Shown here in pieces: positions 34,028 through 42,237 of a DNA stretch of 64,000 nucleotides (its first letter is position 1; every line of letters begins with the position of its first letter). This stretch comes from Plantibacter sp. ME-Dv--P-122b (lineage in GTDB: Bacteria; Actinomycetota; Actinomycetes; Actinomycetales; Microbacteriaceae): contig NZ_JARVSC010000011.1 in assembly GCF_030209375.1 (NCBI RefSeq), forward strand, positions 62,001-126,000, written 5' to 3'. The notes beneath the pieces are model-generated. The model worked only from the letters and a program-made list of their open reading frames with translations, had not been told where the DNA came from and ran no database searches. A program made the translations under genes and the position numbers.

Positions 34028-34073
34028 AGACGATCGTCTGAGTCAGACGCTCGTCTAGCTTAGACGAGCGTCT
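34028..34073. promoter_or_regulatory. Three tandem TetR operators in 17-bp register
   Basis: AGACG-N2-CGTCT occurs at 34028-34039, 34045-34056 and 34062-34073; each start is exactly 17 bases after the previous one. The array lies 42 to 87 bases upstream of the TetR GTG, between the divergent-facing TetR operon and the SRAP gene end. It is the evident binding site array of the TetR protein. Confidence 0.88.
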
Positions 34074-34129
34074 GTGAGGAAGCTGAGGGATGCGACGACC
34101 GCCCGCTCGCGATCACCCGCGCCCGTCAC

Positions 34130-34819
34130 TCAGGCCGGGAGCGGCTCGATGAGGTGCGGCCCCGTGTTGCGGACGTTGTTCACGTCCCGCGTGACCTCGT
34201 AGTGGGTGAGATCGTGGGCGACCGCGAAGGACTCCCGGTCGAGCAGGTGCAGCAGTTGGTCGGTGTCGAGGTGGTCGCCGAGCCAATCGTCATAGCCGTC
34301 GGGGGTGAGGCACGCCGGCATGCGGTCGTGGACCTCGCCCGGGGAGACGTGCGCGTCACGGGTGATGATCGCCATCGACAGTCGCCACTTGTCGGGGTCG
34401 CCCTCGGCTTTGCCCGGGTCGGGCCAGGCACTGATGATGCCCGCCATCGCCAGCTCGGCCTCGGGGTCGTGGATGAAGTGCGGCTGCTTGCCGGTCTCGG
34501 TGACCACCCACTCGTAGTAACCGGTCGCCGGCACGATGCACCGTGCTGATGCGAAGGCCTTGCGGAACATGGAGGCGGTAGCGACCGTCTCCATGCGCGC
34601 GTTGATGGGCTGCGGTCGTTGCTTCGCGAAGTCCTTGGCCCAGCCGGGGACGAAGCCCCAACGGGCGCTGGTCGCGGTCCGTTCCTCGTGCCGGGTGCGG
34701 ACCACGGTCACCTCGGTGGTGGGGGCGACGTTGTAGTCGGGCGCGGGCGCCTCGAACTCGGCCACGAGGTCCGCGAGGAGGGTGGACGTGGAATCGGTGA
34801 CGACGAAGCGACCGCACAT
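34130..34819 (-). CDS. SRAP-domain abasic-site protein (YedK/HMCES)
   Basis: A 229-residue protein that would crosslink to abasic sites in single-stranded DNA and shield them. The catalytic Cys2 follows the initiator Met (MCGRF), Asn in YNVAPT, Glu in ATGYYEW and His in VHDRMP complete the active site; WGFVPGWAKDF and NARMET are also conserved. TAAGCT ends six bases before ATG 34819 with no Shine-Dalgarno, suggesting a leaderless mRNA. It stands alone between the TetR operator array and a wall-anchored protein. Confidence 0.94.
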   Translation of the reverse strand: MCGRFVVTDSTSTLLADLVAEFEAPAPDYNVAPTTEVTVVRTRHEERTATSARWGFVPGWAKDFAKQRPQPINARMETVATASMFRKAFASARCIVPATGYYEWVVTETGKQPHFIHDPEAELAMAGIISAWPDPGKAEGDPDKWRLSMAIITRDAHVSPGEVHDRMPACLTPDGYDDWLGDHLDTDQLLHLLDRESFAVAHDLTHYEVTRDVNNVRNTGPHLIEPLPA

Positions 34820-34880
34820 GCGCTCAGCTTAGGAGCGGGGAACCGCGAGGTCGAGGCCTGGACAGGGCCTTGGGACCGGG

Positions 34881-36563
34881 TCAGGCCGGGCGCCTCGGCC
34901 GTCGTCGGAGAAGCAGCACGACCCCGCTCCCGGTGAGCGCCACGGCGAGGACGACGGCGCTGAGCAGGGTCGTCGCCGAGAAGCCGGTCGGCGGGAGGAC
35001 GTCGATCGCCGCGGCCCCGGCGTCGGCGGTGGGCGCAGGCGGCGTCGGCACCGCGAGCGCGGCGAGGCTCGCGCCGACGTCGATCAGGCCCGCGCCGACC
35101 GAACGCTCGGTCGGGATGGAGGGGTCCCAGGGGATGGTGATGGTGTCGAGACGCGCATGGTCGGTGAGTGCTGCTCGCACCTGGTCCGGAGTCAGATCCG
35201 GCCGGAGCTGACGGACGAGCGCTGCCGCAGCAGCGACGGTGGGGGCGGCGGCCGACGTGCCTCGGAAGTTGCCGGAGCCGGTGAGGACGGTGGTCGAGAC
35301 GGGGAGGTCGTCGATGCCGGCCGCGGTCGGGCCGAGGACCGTCACCGGGGTGGGGACGCCGAAGAGGATGGTCGACGGCCCGAGGGAGGAGTAGGTCTCC
35401 AGGGTGGAGTCCGCTGCGTCGACGGCGGCGACGCTGAACACCTCCGGGGTCGCCTGATGGCCGAAGAGGGCTCCGCCCACGGTGTCCGTCGCCGTCGAGC
35501 GGAAGTACTCCTGTGCGATCAGCTCCGGTCGGCCTGGGAACGGAGTCCAGGTGAGGGCCAGGGGCGGAGCCGCCGCGGTGGGCGTCAGGTGCCGAACGAC
35601 ACTGACCTGCACCGCTGTTTGCTCGGCGTCCGAGAGGTTCTGCAGCGGCGCGGTGCTCGTGGCGAGCTGCGGGTCTGCCGCTGGGAAGGGGATCGTCCGG
35701 TCCTCGAGCGACAGCACGTACTCGAAGCTCGTGGACAGCGCGCCGTCGGGCTCGCCCCAATCGAGCGAGCCGACCATGATCGAACCGGCCGGCAGCGTGA
35801 CCCCCATGGCCGCATCGACCGCATCACCGGGGTCGAAGTCGAGGCAGTCGACAGAACCGGCGTCGAACAGCTCGGCGACGTTCTGCGGGCAATCGGTGGG
35901 ACGGTAGCGGTCGGTCGCCCAAGAGCCGATGGGGAATCCGGCACTCGGGAAACCGGGTGCGCCCGGCACGGCGAAGTTGCCGGCCGCGGTGACGGCGAAC
36001 ACACCGGCGTCGACCGCCCGCCGGATGGCAGCCTCGCCGGGGCCGGTCCGGTAGCGACGGTCCTCGCCACCCTGCACGTCGTCGACGATGACCGAGGCTC
36101 CGTTGGCGACGAGCAGGTCCACGGCGGCAGGGTACCCGGCGCTGTCGGACGCGAAGAGGATCTCGGCCCCGGGAGCGATCCCGTGCACGAGCTGGGCCAT
36201 CGCCCGCCCTTCGTCGTCCTGGTCGACCGGTGGGTCGTTCAGGATGGAGACCGGCGTCACGTACCCACAGGGATTCCCCGGCCCGGGGAGGAGCCCCGCG
36301 GTGATGTCGGCCGCGACGGCCTCCGCTCCGGCGTTGCCGAAGGATCCTGAGATGATCCCCACCCGGACGCCGGTGCCGTCGACGCCGAACCCCGTCTCGG
36401 CGTCGCCGGCGTTCAGGAGTTCGACGGCAGGTGCCGGGAGCGAGCGGCAGCCGGCCGCGGTCGCGGCGGGGACAGCCGCTACCGGGAGCGCGCCGGCTCC
36501 GACGGCACCGCAGGCGAGGACGATCGCCAGCGCACCGGACACCCTGCCGCGAAGCACACCCAT
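34881..36563 (-). CDS. LPxTG-anchored subtilisin-like (S8) protein, catalytic Asp altered
   Basis: A 560-residue secreted protein: signal peptide (about 1 to 38), S8-like domain, then LPPTG at about 523, a hydrophobic helix and a basic tail for sortase anchoring. The Ser motif FRGTSAAAPTVAAAAAL and oxyanion Asn in VTAAGNFA are kept. The first strand reads GVRVGIISGSFGN, where related proteins have SDS, so the catalytic Asp is a Gly at about residue 73. The helix DEGRAMAQLVHGIAPGAEI matches the family's His helix region. It may be inactive or use another acid. AGGAG lies five bases before ATG 36563. Confidence 0.82.
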   Translation of the reverse strand: MGVLRGRVSGALAIVLACGAVGAGALPVAAVPAATAAGCRSLPAPAVELLNAGDAETGFGVDGTGVRVGIISGSFGNAGAEAVAADITAGLLPGPGNPCGYVTPVSILNDPPVDQDDEGRAMAQLVHGIAPGAEILFASDSAGYPAAVDLLVANGASVIVDDVQGGEDRRYRTGPGEAAIRRAVDAGVFAVTAAGNFAVPGAPGFPSAGFPIGSWATDRYRPTDCPQNVAELFDAGSVDCLDFDPGDAVDAAMGVTLPAGSIMVGSLDWGEPDGALSTSFEYVLSLEDRTIPFPAADPQLATSTAPLQNLSDAEQTAVQVSVVRHLTPTAAAPPLALTWTPFPGRPELIAQEYFRSTATDTVGGALFGHQATPEVFSVAAVDAADSTLETYSSLGPSTILFGVPTPVTVLGPTAAGIDDLPVSTTVLTGSGNFRGTSAAAPTVAAAAALVRQLRPDLTPDQVRAALTDHARLDTITIPWDPSIPTERSVGAGLIDVGASLAALAVPTPPAPTADAGAAAIDVLPPTGFSATTLLSAVVLAVALTGSGVVLLLRRRPRRPA

Positions 36564-36598
36564 GGTCACTCCTCATCGCGGCGGCCGCCCCCACGGCG

Positions 36599-36641
36599 GC
36601 CGGCCTGAGGAGATCGTGACAGAGGATCTCCTCAGGCCGGC
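36599..36641 (-). terminator. 17-bp perfect hairpin between terC and the S8 gene
   Basis: The arm at 36599-36615 (GCCGGCCTGAGGAGATC) is the exact complement of 36625-36641, with a nine-base loop. It lies 51 bases past the terC stop and 36 bases before the S8 start, both on the minus strand, so it most likely ends terC transcription. Confidence 0.8.
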
Positions 36642-36691
36642 GGTTCTTGCGGAAAACGGATCACCGGCGCCGCGAGCAGGACCGTCGTGGA

Positions 36692-37675
36692 CTACCGCTC
36701 GAGGCCGGCCCGCGCGTCCCGGCGGGTCTTCGCGAGCGAGGCGAGCGTCGCCACGGTGATGGTCGCGGCGATGAAGAGCAGCGAGAACCAGATCGGGATG
36801 TCGGGGATCCAGTCGAGGTGCTCGCCGCCGTTGATGAACGGCAGCTCGTTCACGTGGAGGGCGTGGAACACGAGCTTCAGGCCGATGAAGGCGAGGATGA
36901 CGGCGAGGCCCTGGGCGAGGTAGACGAGACGTTCCAGCAGGCCGCCGATCAGGAAGAACAGCTGGCGGAGGCCCATGAGCGCGAAGGCGTTCGCGGTGAA
37001 CACGATGTACGCCTGCTCGGTGAGGCCGTAGATCGCGGGGATCGAGTCGACCGCGAACACGAGGTCGACGAACCCGATCGCGACGATCGTCAGCAGCATC
37101 GGCGTGAAGAAGCGCTTGCCGTCGATCTTCACCGAGAGTCGGTCACCGTGATAGGTGTCGGTGATCGGGAGGATGCGTCGGGCGAATCCCACGACCTTGC
37201 CGTTGGCCGGGTCGCTCTCGTGGCTGCCGAACGCCTGGCGGTACGCGAGGAACAGCAGCAGCGCGCCCATCAGGTAGAAGATCCAGGAGGAGTTCTCGAT
37301 GAGTGCGGCGCCGACGGCGATGAACGCACCGCGCATGATGAGCGCGATGATGATGCCGATCATCAGCACCTTCTGCTGGTACGCCTTCGGGACGGCGAAC
37401 CCGGCCATCACGATGAGGAAGACGAACAGGTTGTCGATCGAGAGCGCCTTCTCGGTCAGGTACCCGGCGAAGTACTCGCCGCCGTACGTCCAGCCGGAGA
37501 CGAGGCCGATGCCGACGCCGAACAGCAGGGCGAGGCTGACGTAGAAGATCGACCAGCGTGCCGACTCCGCGATGGTCGGTTCGTGGGGCTTCCGCACGTG
37601 CGCGAAGAACTCGTAGACGAAGAAGAGGATCGTGACACCGATGGTGATGATCCAGATCAGCGGGGTGACGGCCAT
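36692..37675 (-). CDS. TerC-family membrane protein (probable Mn2+ exporter)
   Basis: A 327-residue protein with nine or so spans. The two acidic motifs of the TerC/Alx family are present: KALSIDNLFVFLIVMAGF (near 80) and GFVDLVFAVDSIPAIYG (near 195). Recent work on Alx/MeeF-type proteins links the family to manganese export, which the riboswitch upstream supports. GGAG lies about seven bases before ATG 37675; the open frame extends 150 bases further but that part is the riboswitch. A strong hairpin follows the gene. Confidence 0.93.
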   Translation of the reverse strand: MAVTPLIWIITIGVTILFFVYEFFAHVRKPHEPTIAESARWSIFYVSLALLFGVGIGLVSGWTYGGEYFAGYLTEKALSIDNLFVFLIVMAGFAVPKAYQQKVLMIGIIIALIMRGAFIAVGAALIENSSWIFYLMGALLLFLAYRQAFGSHESDPANGKVVGFARRILPITDTYHGDRLSVKIDGKRFFTPMLLTIVAIGFVDLVFAVDSIPAIYGLTEQAYIVFTANAFALMGLRQLFFLIGGLLERLVYLAQGLAVILAFIGLKLVFHALHVNELPFINGGEHLDWIPDIPIWFSLLFIAATITVATLASLAKTRRDARAGLER

Positions 37676-37710
37676 TGTGGCTCCAAGGGCTCGAGGACGG
37701 GACTCCGACG

Positions 37711-37827
37711 CGATGGTCGGAACACGGTCTTCTCCACTCTCGATGAGAGCCGACACCCCGGGACCCGATGGCGGATCCGTACTGACGAGCATGTCGCGAA
37801 GGAGTACTCCCCCTGCTCCGACCATCG
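37711..37827 (-). promoter_or_regulatory. yybP-ykoY (Mn2+) riboswitch before terC
   Basis: On the minus strand, an 11-bp closing helix (37827-37817 with 37721-37711, perfect) encloses the yybP-ykoY signature: GGGGGAGTACTCC in the 5' arm, CGTCAGTACGG in the middle, CCCGGGGTGTCGGC, and GGAGAAGACC near the 3' arm. The class binds manganese and controls mntP, terC/alx and related exporters. It ends 36 bases before the terC ATG, so it could act on transcription or ribosome access. Confidence 0.85.
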
Positions 37828-37854
37828 TACGGGCGGTGTGACCCCGCGCCCAGG

Positions 37855-37875
37855 CCCGGGGCCGGACTCCCCGGG
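37855..37875. terminator. GC hairpin after the oxidoreductase gene
   Basis: CCCGGGG and CCCCGGG arms (7 bp) with a seven-base spacer, in the 80-base gap between the oxidoreductase stop (37908) and the terC leader, followed on the plus strand by GTTTCCC. Probably ends the oxidoreductase transcript. Confidence 0.5.
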
Positions 37876-37907
37876 GTTTCCCACCGGACCTCGGGTTCCT
37901 CCCAGGA

Positions 37908-38840
37908 TCACGCGGGCAGGACGATGACCTTGCCGGAGATGCGCCCGGCGGCGGCCTCGGCGTGGAGCGCGGGCAGCTCGGCGAGCGGGATCCGGCGCGT
38001 CACCTCGACCGTGAGCGCTCCGTCATCCACGAGGGACACCAGGGCCCCGAGACGGTCGCGGTTCCGGAGGACGAAGACCGTCGCCGAACGGACCCGACGT
38101 GTGTCGTCGCCAGGCGTCGGCATCCATGCGGTGGTGCTCACCACCGCGCCACCGTCGCGAACGAGCGCGATGAGCGCCTCAAACTGCGCCGGGTCGATCG
38201 GAGCGAGGTTGAGGAGCACGTCGACCGGCTCGGAGACCGCACCGAGGAGGTCGGACGCCGTGTGATCCACCACCTCGTCCGCTCCAGCGGCCCGGACGGC
38301 CGCCTCGCTCCGCGGGCTGGCCGTCGCGATGACGTGTACCCCGGCGCGCTTCGCGAGCTGGATCGCGTACTTGCCGACGACGCCACCGGCGCCGACGATG
38401 AGGACTCGCTGACCCGACTCGAGCCCGCCGTCGTCGAACAGCGCCTGCCAGGCGGTCAGCGCGACCGAGGGGAGTGCTGCGGCGTCCGCGAGCGGGATGG
38501 TCGTGGGCGCTGCGACGACGGCGTCGGCCGGCGCGATGACGTACTCCGCCGCGCCACCGTCGAGCTCCATCGGGAGGAATCCGATGACCGCGTCGCCGAC
38601 CGCGAGCCCCTCGACGCCGTCGCCGAGCGCGTCGATCGTGCCCGACACGTCGTACCCGGGGACATGGGGGAGCTGGACCGGGATCGGCAGGAAACCCGCC
38701 CGCATCCCGTTGTCCGCCGCGTTGAACGCCGAGGATGCGACGCGGACGCGCACCTGCCCCGCGGCCGGAGTCGGCTGCTCGATGTCCCCGTAGTGGAGGA
38801 CCTCGGGCCCGCCGACCTCGTGGAACTGTACTGCCTGCAT
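37908..38840 (-). CDS. Zinc-independent NADP quinone oxidoreductase (MDR family)
   Basis: A 310-residue medium-chain reductase of the quinone-oxidoreductase branch. MQAVQFHEVGGPEVLHYGDI opens the GroES-like domain; HVPGYDVSGTI is conserved, and the Rossmann dinucleotide motif is VGAGGVVGKYAIQLAK (about 150). The structural and catalytic zinc cysteines of alcohol dehydrogenases are absent, as expected. It reduces quinones or enones with NADPH. It is divergent from a MarR regulator, with two identical operators in the gap, so it is almost surely its target and may be induced by electrophiles. Confidence 0.92.
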   Translation of the reverse strand: MQAVQFHEVGGPEVLHYGDIEQPTPAAGQVRVRVASSAFNAADNGMRAGFLPIPVQLPHVPGYDVSGTIDALGDGVEGLAVGDAVIGFLPMELDGGAAEYVIAPADAVVAAPTTIPLADAAALPSVALTAWQALFDDGGLESGQRVLIVGAGGVVGKYAIQLAKRAGVHVIATASPRSEAAVRAAGADEVVDHTASDLLGAVSEPVDVLLNLAPIDPAQFEALIALVRDGGAVVSTTAWMPTPGDDTRRVRSATVFVLRNRDRLGALVSLVDDGALTVEVTRRIPLAELPALHAEAAAGRISGKVIVLPA

Positions 38841-38861
38841 GATGCTCTCCTTCGGTCATAG

Positions 38862-38916
38862 TGCTTCGAACTCGAAGCAACTGATCAGACCGTAACACTG
38901 CTTCGAACTCGAAGCA
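38862..38916. promoter_or_regulatory. Two identical MarR operators and a leaderless promoter
   Basis: The 18-base dyad TGCTTCGA-AC-TCGAAGCA occurs at 38862-38879 and again, base for base, at 38899-38916 (37-base spacing). The right copy covers the -35 position of the marR promoter, whose -10 is TAGAAT at 38922-38927, six bases from the ATG. The left copy is 22 bases from the oxidoreductase start. Confidence 0.9.
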
Positions 38917-38933
38917 ACACCTAGAATGGACGC

Positions 38934-39428
38934 ATGTCCGAAACGCCTGAATCCCTCACCCCGACCCAGCTCGGCGCGTACTTCGCGTTCACCGAGGTGA
39001 GCAGCCTCCTGCGGCCGGCGGTCGAGCAGCAGCTCCGCGAGGCCGGCGAGTTGAGCTACGTCCAGTTCCAGTTGCTGGCGCGCCTCGGTGATGCGCCGGA
39101 CGGTCATCAGCGCATGACGGATCTCGCGGACGGCGTGGTCTACAGTCGCAGCGGGCTCACCTACCAGGCGCAGTTGCTCGAGCAGCGTGGGCTCATCACC
39201 CGCTCGCCGTCACCTGACGACGAGCGCAGCACGGTCGTGGCGATCACGACGGCCGGCCGGGACGTGCTCGCCGCAGTCTTCCCCGGCCACATCCAGGCCG
39301 TCAGGGACCTGCTCTTCGCGACGCTCGACGACGCCGACGTCGGCGAGCTCGCGCGCATCCTCGGGCGGGTCAGCGAGCACCTCCGGGCTGCTCCGCCACG
39401 CTCGGCAGGACGTCGTCGGAAGGCGTGA
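38934..39428 (+). CDS. MarR-family repressor
   Basis: A 164-residue winged-helix regulator. Helix 1 (QLGAYFAFTEVSSLLRPAVE) supplies the dimer interface; the recognition part is RMTDLADGVVYSRSGLTYQAQLL, and the wing carries SPDDERSTVVAITTAGR. A strong TAGAAT -10 box places the transcription start at the ATG, so the mRNA is leaderless and there is no Shine-Dalgarno. It is divergent from the quinone reductase and lies beside two identical operators. No cysteine is seen near the N-terminus, so sensing is probably by ligand rather than thiol oxidation. Confidence 0.92.
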   Translation: MSETPESLTPTQLGAYFAFTEVSSLLRPAVEQQLREAGELSYVQFQLLARLGDAPDGHQRMTDLADGVVYSRSGLTYQAQLLEQRGLITRSPSPDDERSTVVAITTAGRDVLAAVFPGHIQAVRDLLFATLDDADVGELARILGRVSEHLRAAPPRSAGRRRKA

Positions 39429-39440
39429 TCGCGGCTGTGA

Positions 39441-39815
39441 TCAGCGGCGGGCTTCGAGGAGTGACACGAACTCGTCCGCCATCGCGAGCTGCTGCTGCAG
39501 CTTGGTGCGTCGCTCGGCCGCGTCGGTGATGAAGCCGTCGAGGATCGCGCGGGTGTCGTCGTCGGGTGCGGTGTCCATGGCGTCGATGACCCGGAGGAGT
39601 TCGGCCATCTCCTCGAGCGAGAAGCCGAGGGGTTTCATGCGCCGGATGAGGATGAGCCGGTCGTAGTCGTCCTGGGTGTACAGCCGGAAGCCACCCTCGG
39701 TGCGCGCTGAGGCCGAGACCAGGCCGACGTCGTCGTAGTGCCGCAGTGTGCGGAGCGAGAGTCCGGTGCGCTCGGCCAGTTCGCCGATGTGCATGGTGGT
39801 CTGTTCGCTCGTCAC
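39441..39815 (-). CDS. MerR-family regulator
   Basis: A 124-residue MerR-type protein with HTH MHIGELAERTGLSLRTLRHYD, wing FRLYTQDDYDRLILIRRMK, and a coiled coil to the end; there is no separate ligand domain and no cysteine-based metal site. GTG 39815 has TGAGG five bases upstream. It is divergent from the SulP transporter, with a dyad between them in a promoter of MerR-like geometry, so it probably activates that gene in answer to an unknown signal. Confidence 0.9.
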   Translation of the reverse strand: MTSEQTTMHIGELAERTGLSLRTLRHYDDVGLVSASARTEGGFRLYTQDDYDRLILIRRMKPLGFSLEEMAELLRVIDAMDTAPDDDTRAILDGFITDAAERRTKLQQQLAMADEFVSLLEARR

Positions 39816-39835
39816 GGTCGCCTCACTTCAAATCA

Positions 39836-39851
39836 ACCCTTACGTTAGGGT
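39836..39851. promoter_or_regulatory. MerR-type dyad in the SulP promoter
   Basis: ACCCTTACGTTAGGGT is a palindrome at 14 of 16 positions. It sits between TTCAAA (39827-39832) and TAGAGT (39851-39856), which are 18 bases apart, the over-long spacing that MerR activators correct. It is 21 bases from the MerR start and 156 from the SulP ATG. Confidence 0.75.
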
Positions 39852-40006
39852 AGAGTTATCGATGGCGGCCGATCGGGCCGCATCTCCCCACCATTCTCCC
39901 GCGCGTGACGTCCCCGCGCGGTCGGTGGCGTGCGCACCGCAGCGCCGGACCCAGACATTCCCATCCGGTCCTCGCGCTGAGGACCCCGACTCCGACAGGA
40001 GCACTC

Positions 40007-41512
40007 ATGGCCACCGGCCTCACATCCGCCGCACCGGACGCCACCGTCCTCTCCGCCCTCCGCAGCCCCCGCATCCTCACCAGAGAGGTGCTGGCGGGCC
40101 TCGTCGTCGCGATGGCACTCATCCCGGAGGCGATCTCCTTCTCGATCATCGCGGGCGTCGACCCGCAGGTCGGGCTGTTCTCCTCCTTCGTCATGGCCGT
40201 GGCGATCGCCTTCCTCGGTGGCCGCCCGGCGATGATCACGGCGGCCACGGGAGCGATCGCCCTGGTCATCGCCCCGGTCGCCCGCGAACACGGCCTCGAC
40301 TACTTCATCGCCACGGTCATCCTCGGCGGTGTCTTCCAGGTGATCCTCGGTCTCCTCGGCGTCGCGAAGCTCATGCGCTTCATCCCGCGCAGCGTCATGG
40401 TCGGATTCGTCAACGCCCTGGCGATCCTGATCTTCACCGCCCAGCTCCCGAACCTCATCGGCGTGCCGTGGCTCGTGTACCCACTCGTCGCGGTCGGCAT
40501 CGTGGTCATGGTCGTCATGCCCCGCCTCACGAGCGTCGTACCGGCGCCGCTCGTGGCGATCGTGCTCATCACCGCGGCGACCGTGGTCACCGGACTGAAC
40601 GTGCCGACCGTCGGCGACCAGGGCGAACTGCCGCGCAGCCTGCCGGCCCTGTTCATCCCGAACGTGCCGTTCACGCTGGAGACGTTCGCGATCATCGCGC
40701 CCTACGCTGCCGCGATGGCATTGGTCGGGCTTCTCGAATCGCTCATGACGGCCAAGCTCGTCGACGACGTCACCGACACCCCGTCGGGCAAGACCCGCGA
40801 GTCGCTGGGCCAGGGGATCGCGAACGTGCTCTCCGGGTGCTTCGGCGGCATGGGTGGCTGCGCGATGATCGGCCAGACGATGATCAACGTGAAGGCCTCC
40901 GGCGCGCGGACGCGGATCTCGACCTTCCTCGCCGGCGTGTTCCTGCTGGTCCTGGTCGTCGCGCTGGGCGACGTGGTCGCGGTCATCCCCATGGCCGCCC
41001 TCGTCGCGGTGATGATCATGGTGTCCGTCGCGACCTTCGACTGGCACAGCATCCACCCGAGGACCCTGCGCGCCATGCCCCTCGGCGAGACCGTCGTCAT
41101 GGTCGCCACGGTCGTCGTGGTGGTCCTGACGCACAACCTCGCGATCGGTGTCGTGATCGGTGTGATCGCCGCGATGGTCGTGTTCGCGAGGCGGGTCGCC
41201 CACCTCGCCTCCGTCGAGCGCACGGTCGACCTGTCGGCCGCGACGCCCACCGCCCGGTACACCGTGACCGGCGAGCTGTTCTTCGCCTCCAGCAACGACC
41301 TGACGACGCAATTCGCCTACGCCGACGACCCGGAGCGGATCGTCATCGACCTCTCGCAGTCGCACGTCTGGGACGCATCGACCGTCGCCGCCCTCGACGC
41401 GATCACCACGAAGTACGAGCGTCGCGGGAAGCGGGTCGTCATCGAGGGGATGAACGACGCGAGTACGCGGATCCACACCCGGCTGGCCGGCAAGCTGACC
41501 GGCGGTCACTGA
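40007..41512 (+). CDS. SulP-family anion transporter with STAS domain
   Basis: A 501-residue transporter with about 12 to 14 spans. [20 protein letters not shown] is the SulP N-terminal signature; [19 protein letters not shown] and [14 protein letters not shown] are typical of the bacterial bicarbonate/sulfate branch. A cytoplasmic STAS domain occupies about residues 415 to 495 ([20 protein letters not shown]). AGGAG is close to ATG 40007. Substrate is not settled: bicarbonate or sulfate are the usual ones. Expression probably depends on the divergent MerR protein. Confidence 0.94.
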   Translation: MATGLTSAAPDATVLSALRSPRILTREVLAGLVVAMALIPEAISFSIIAGVDPQVGLFSSFVMAVAIAFLGGRPAMITAATGAIALVIAPVAREHGLDYFIATVILGGVFQVILGLLGVAKLMRFIPRSVMVGFVNALAILIFTAQLPNLIGVPWLVYPLVAVGIVVMVVMPRLTSVVPAPLVAIVLITAATVVTGLNVPTVGDQGELPRSLPALFIPNVPFTLETFAIIAPYAAAMALVGLLESLMTAKLVDDVTDTPSGKTRESLGQGIANVLSGCFGGMGGCAMIGQTMINVKASGARTRISTFLAGVFLLVLVVALGDVVAVIPMAALVAVMIMVSVATFDWHSIHPRTLRAMPLGETVVMVATVVVVVLTHNLAIGVVIGVIAAMVVFARRVAHLASVERTVDLSAATPTARYTVTGELFFASSNDLTTQFAYADDPERIVIDLSQSHVWDASTVAALDAITTKYERRGKRVVIEGMNDASTRIHTRLAGKLTGGH

Positions 41513-41542
41513 CCGCCGGTCGTGCCGGCGCCTGCGTCCGGC

Positions 41543-42121
41543 TCAGTCGAGCGGGACGCCGAAGTCGCCCGCGATGCCGGCCAAACCAGTGGTGTAGCCC
41601 TGGCCGACGGCACGGAACTTCCACTCCGAGTTGTACCGGTAGATCTCGGCGAACAGCATCGCCGTCTCCTGCGAGGCGTCCTCGGTGAGGTCGTAGCGGA
41701 CGATCTCCTGCTGGTCCTGGTCCATGACCCGGCAGAAGGCGTCGCGGACCTGGCCGAAGTTCTGGCGGCGGTTGTCGGCGTCGTGGATCGAAACGGCGAT
41801 GACGATGCGCGAGACATCCGGCTCCACCGCGCGGAGGTCGATCGTGATCTGCTCGTCGTCGCCGTCACCCTCGCCGGTGCGGTTGTCGCCCTGGTGCACG
41901 ACCGAGCCGTCGGGCGTCGACATCTGGTTGTAGAAGATGAAGTCCGCAGGGCTGCGGATCTTGCCGTTCTCGGCGACGAGGATGGCGGAGGCGTCGAGGT
42001 CGAACGCGACGCCGACGGTGGTGCGCGGGTCCCACCCGAGACCGACCGTGGCGATGGTCAGCCCTGGGCTGGTCTTCGTGAGCGAGAGGTTGTTGCCTTT
42101 GGAGAGGCTGAGGCCTGCCAT
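41543..42121 (-). CDS. TerD-family stress protein
   Basis: A 192-residue cytoplasmic protein of the TerD/TerE/CABP family. MAGLSLSKGNNLSLTKTSPG, VGLGWDPRTT and DGSVVHQGDNRTGEGDGDDE (the calcium-binding acidic loop) are diagnostic, and EWKFRAVGQGY near the end is conserved. GAAGGA precedes ATG 42121. These proteins bind Ca2+ and are linked to tellurite, phage and envelope stress tolerance. It stands alone; the TerC-like gene 4 kb away is under separate, riboswitch control. Confidence 0.95.
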   Translation of the reverse strand: MAGLSLSKGNNLSLTKTSPGLTIATVGLGWDPRTTVGVAFDLDASAILVAENGKIRSPADFIFYNQMSTPDGSVVHQGDNRTGEGDGDDEQITIDLRAVEPDVSRIVIAVSIHDADNRRQNFGQVRDAFCRVMDQDQQEIVRYDLTEDASQETAMLFAEIYRYNSEWKFRAVGQGYTTGLAGIAGDFGVPLD

Positions 42122-42237
42122 GGGTGTGTTCCTTCGAGAGTGCTCGGTGATGTTCGAACCTCCATCCTGCCCTGTTCCGGCTGAGTTTGGAGTGGGTTGT
42201 GGAGGATCGACCAGCTCCCCCACGGCGGCAGCGGTCG

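Noticed and set aside
37675-37825. In-frame extension of TerC by 50 residues upstream
   Set aside because: The extension reads through the riboswitch and has no membrane-protein character; GGAG and ATG 37675 give the family length.
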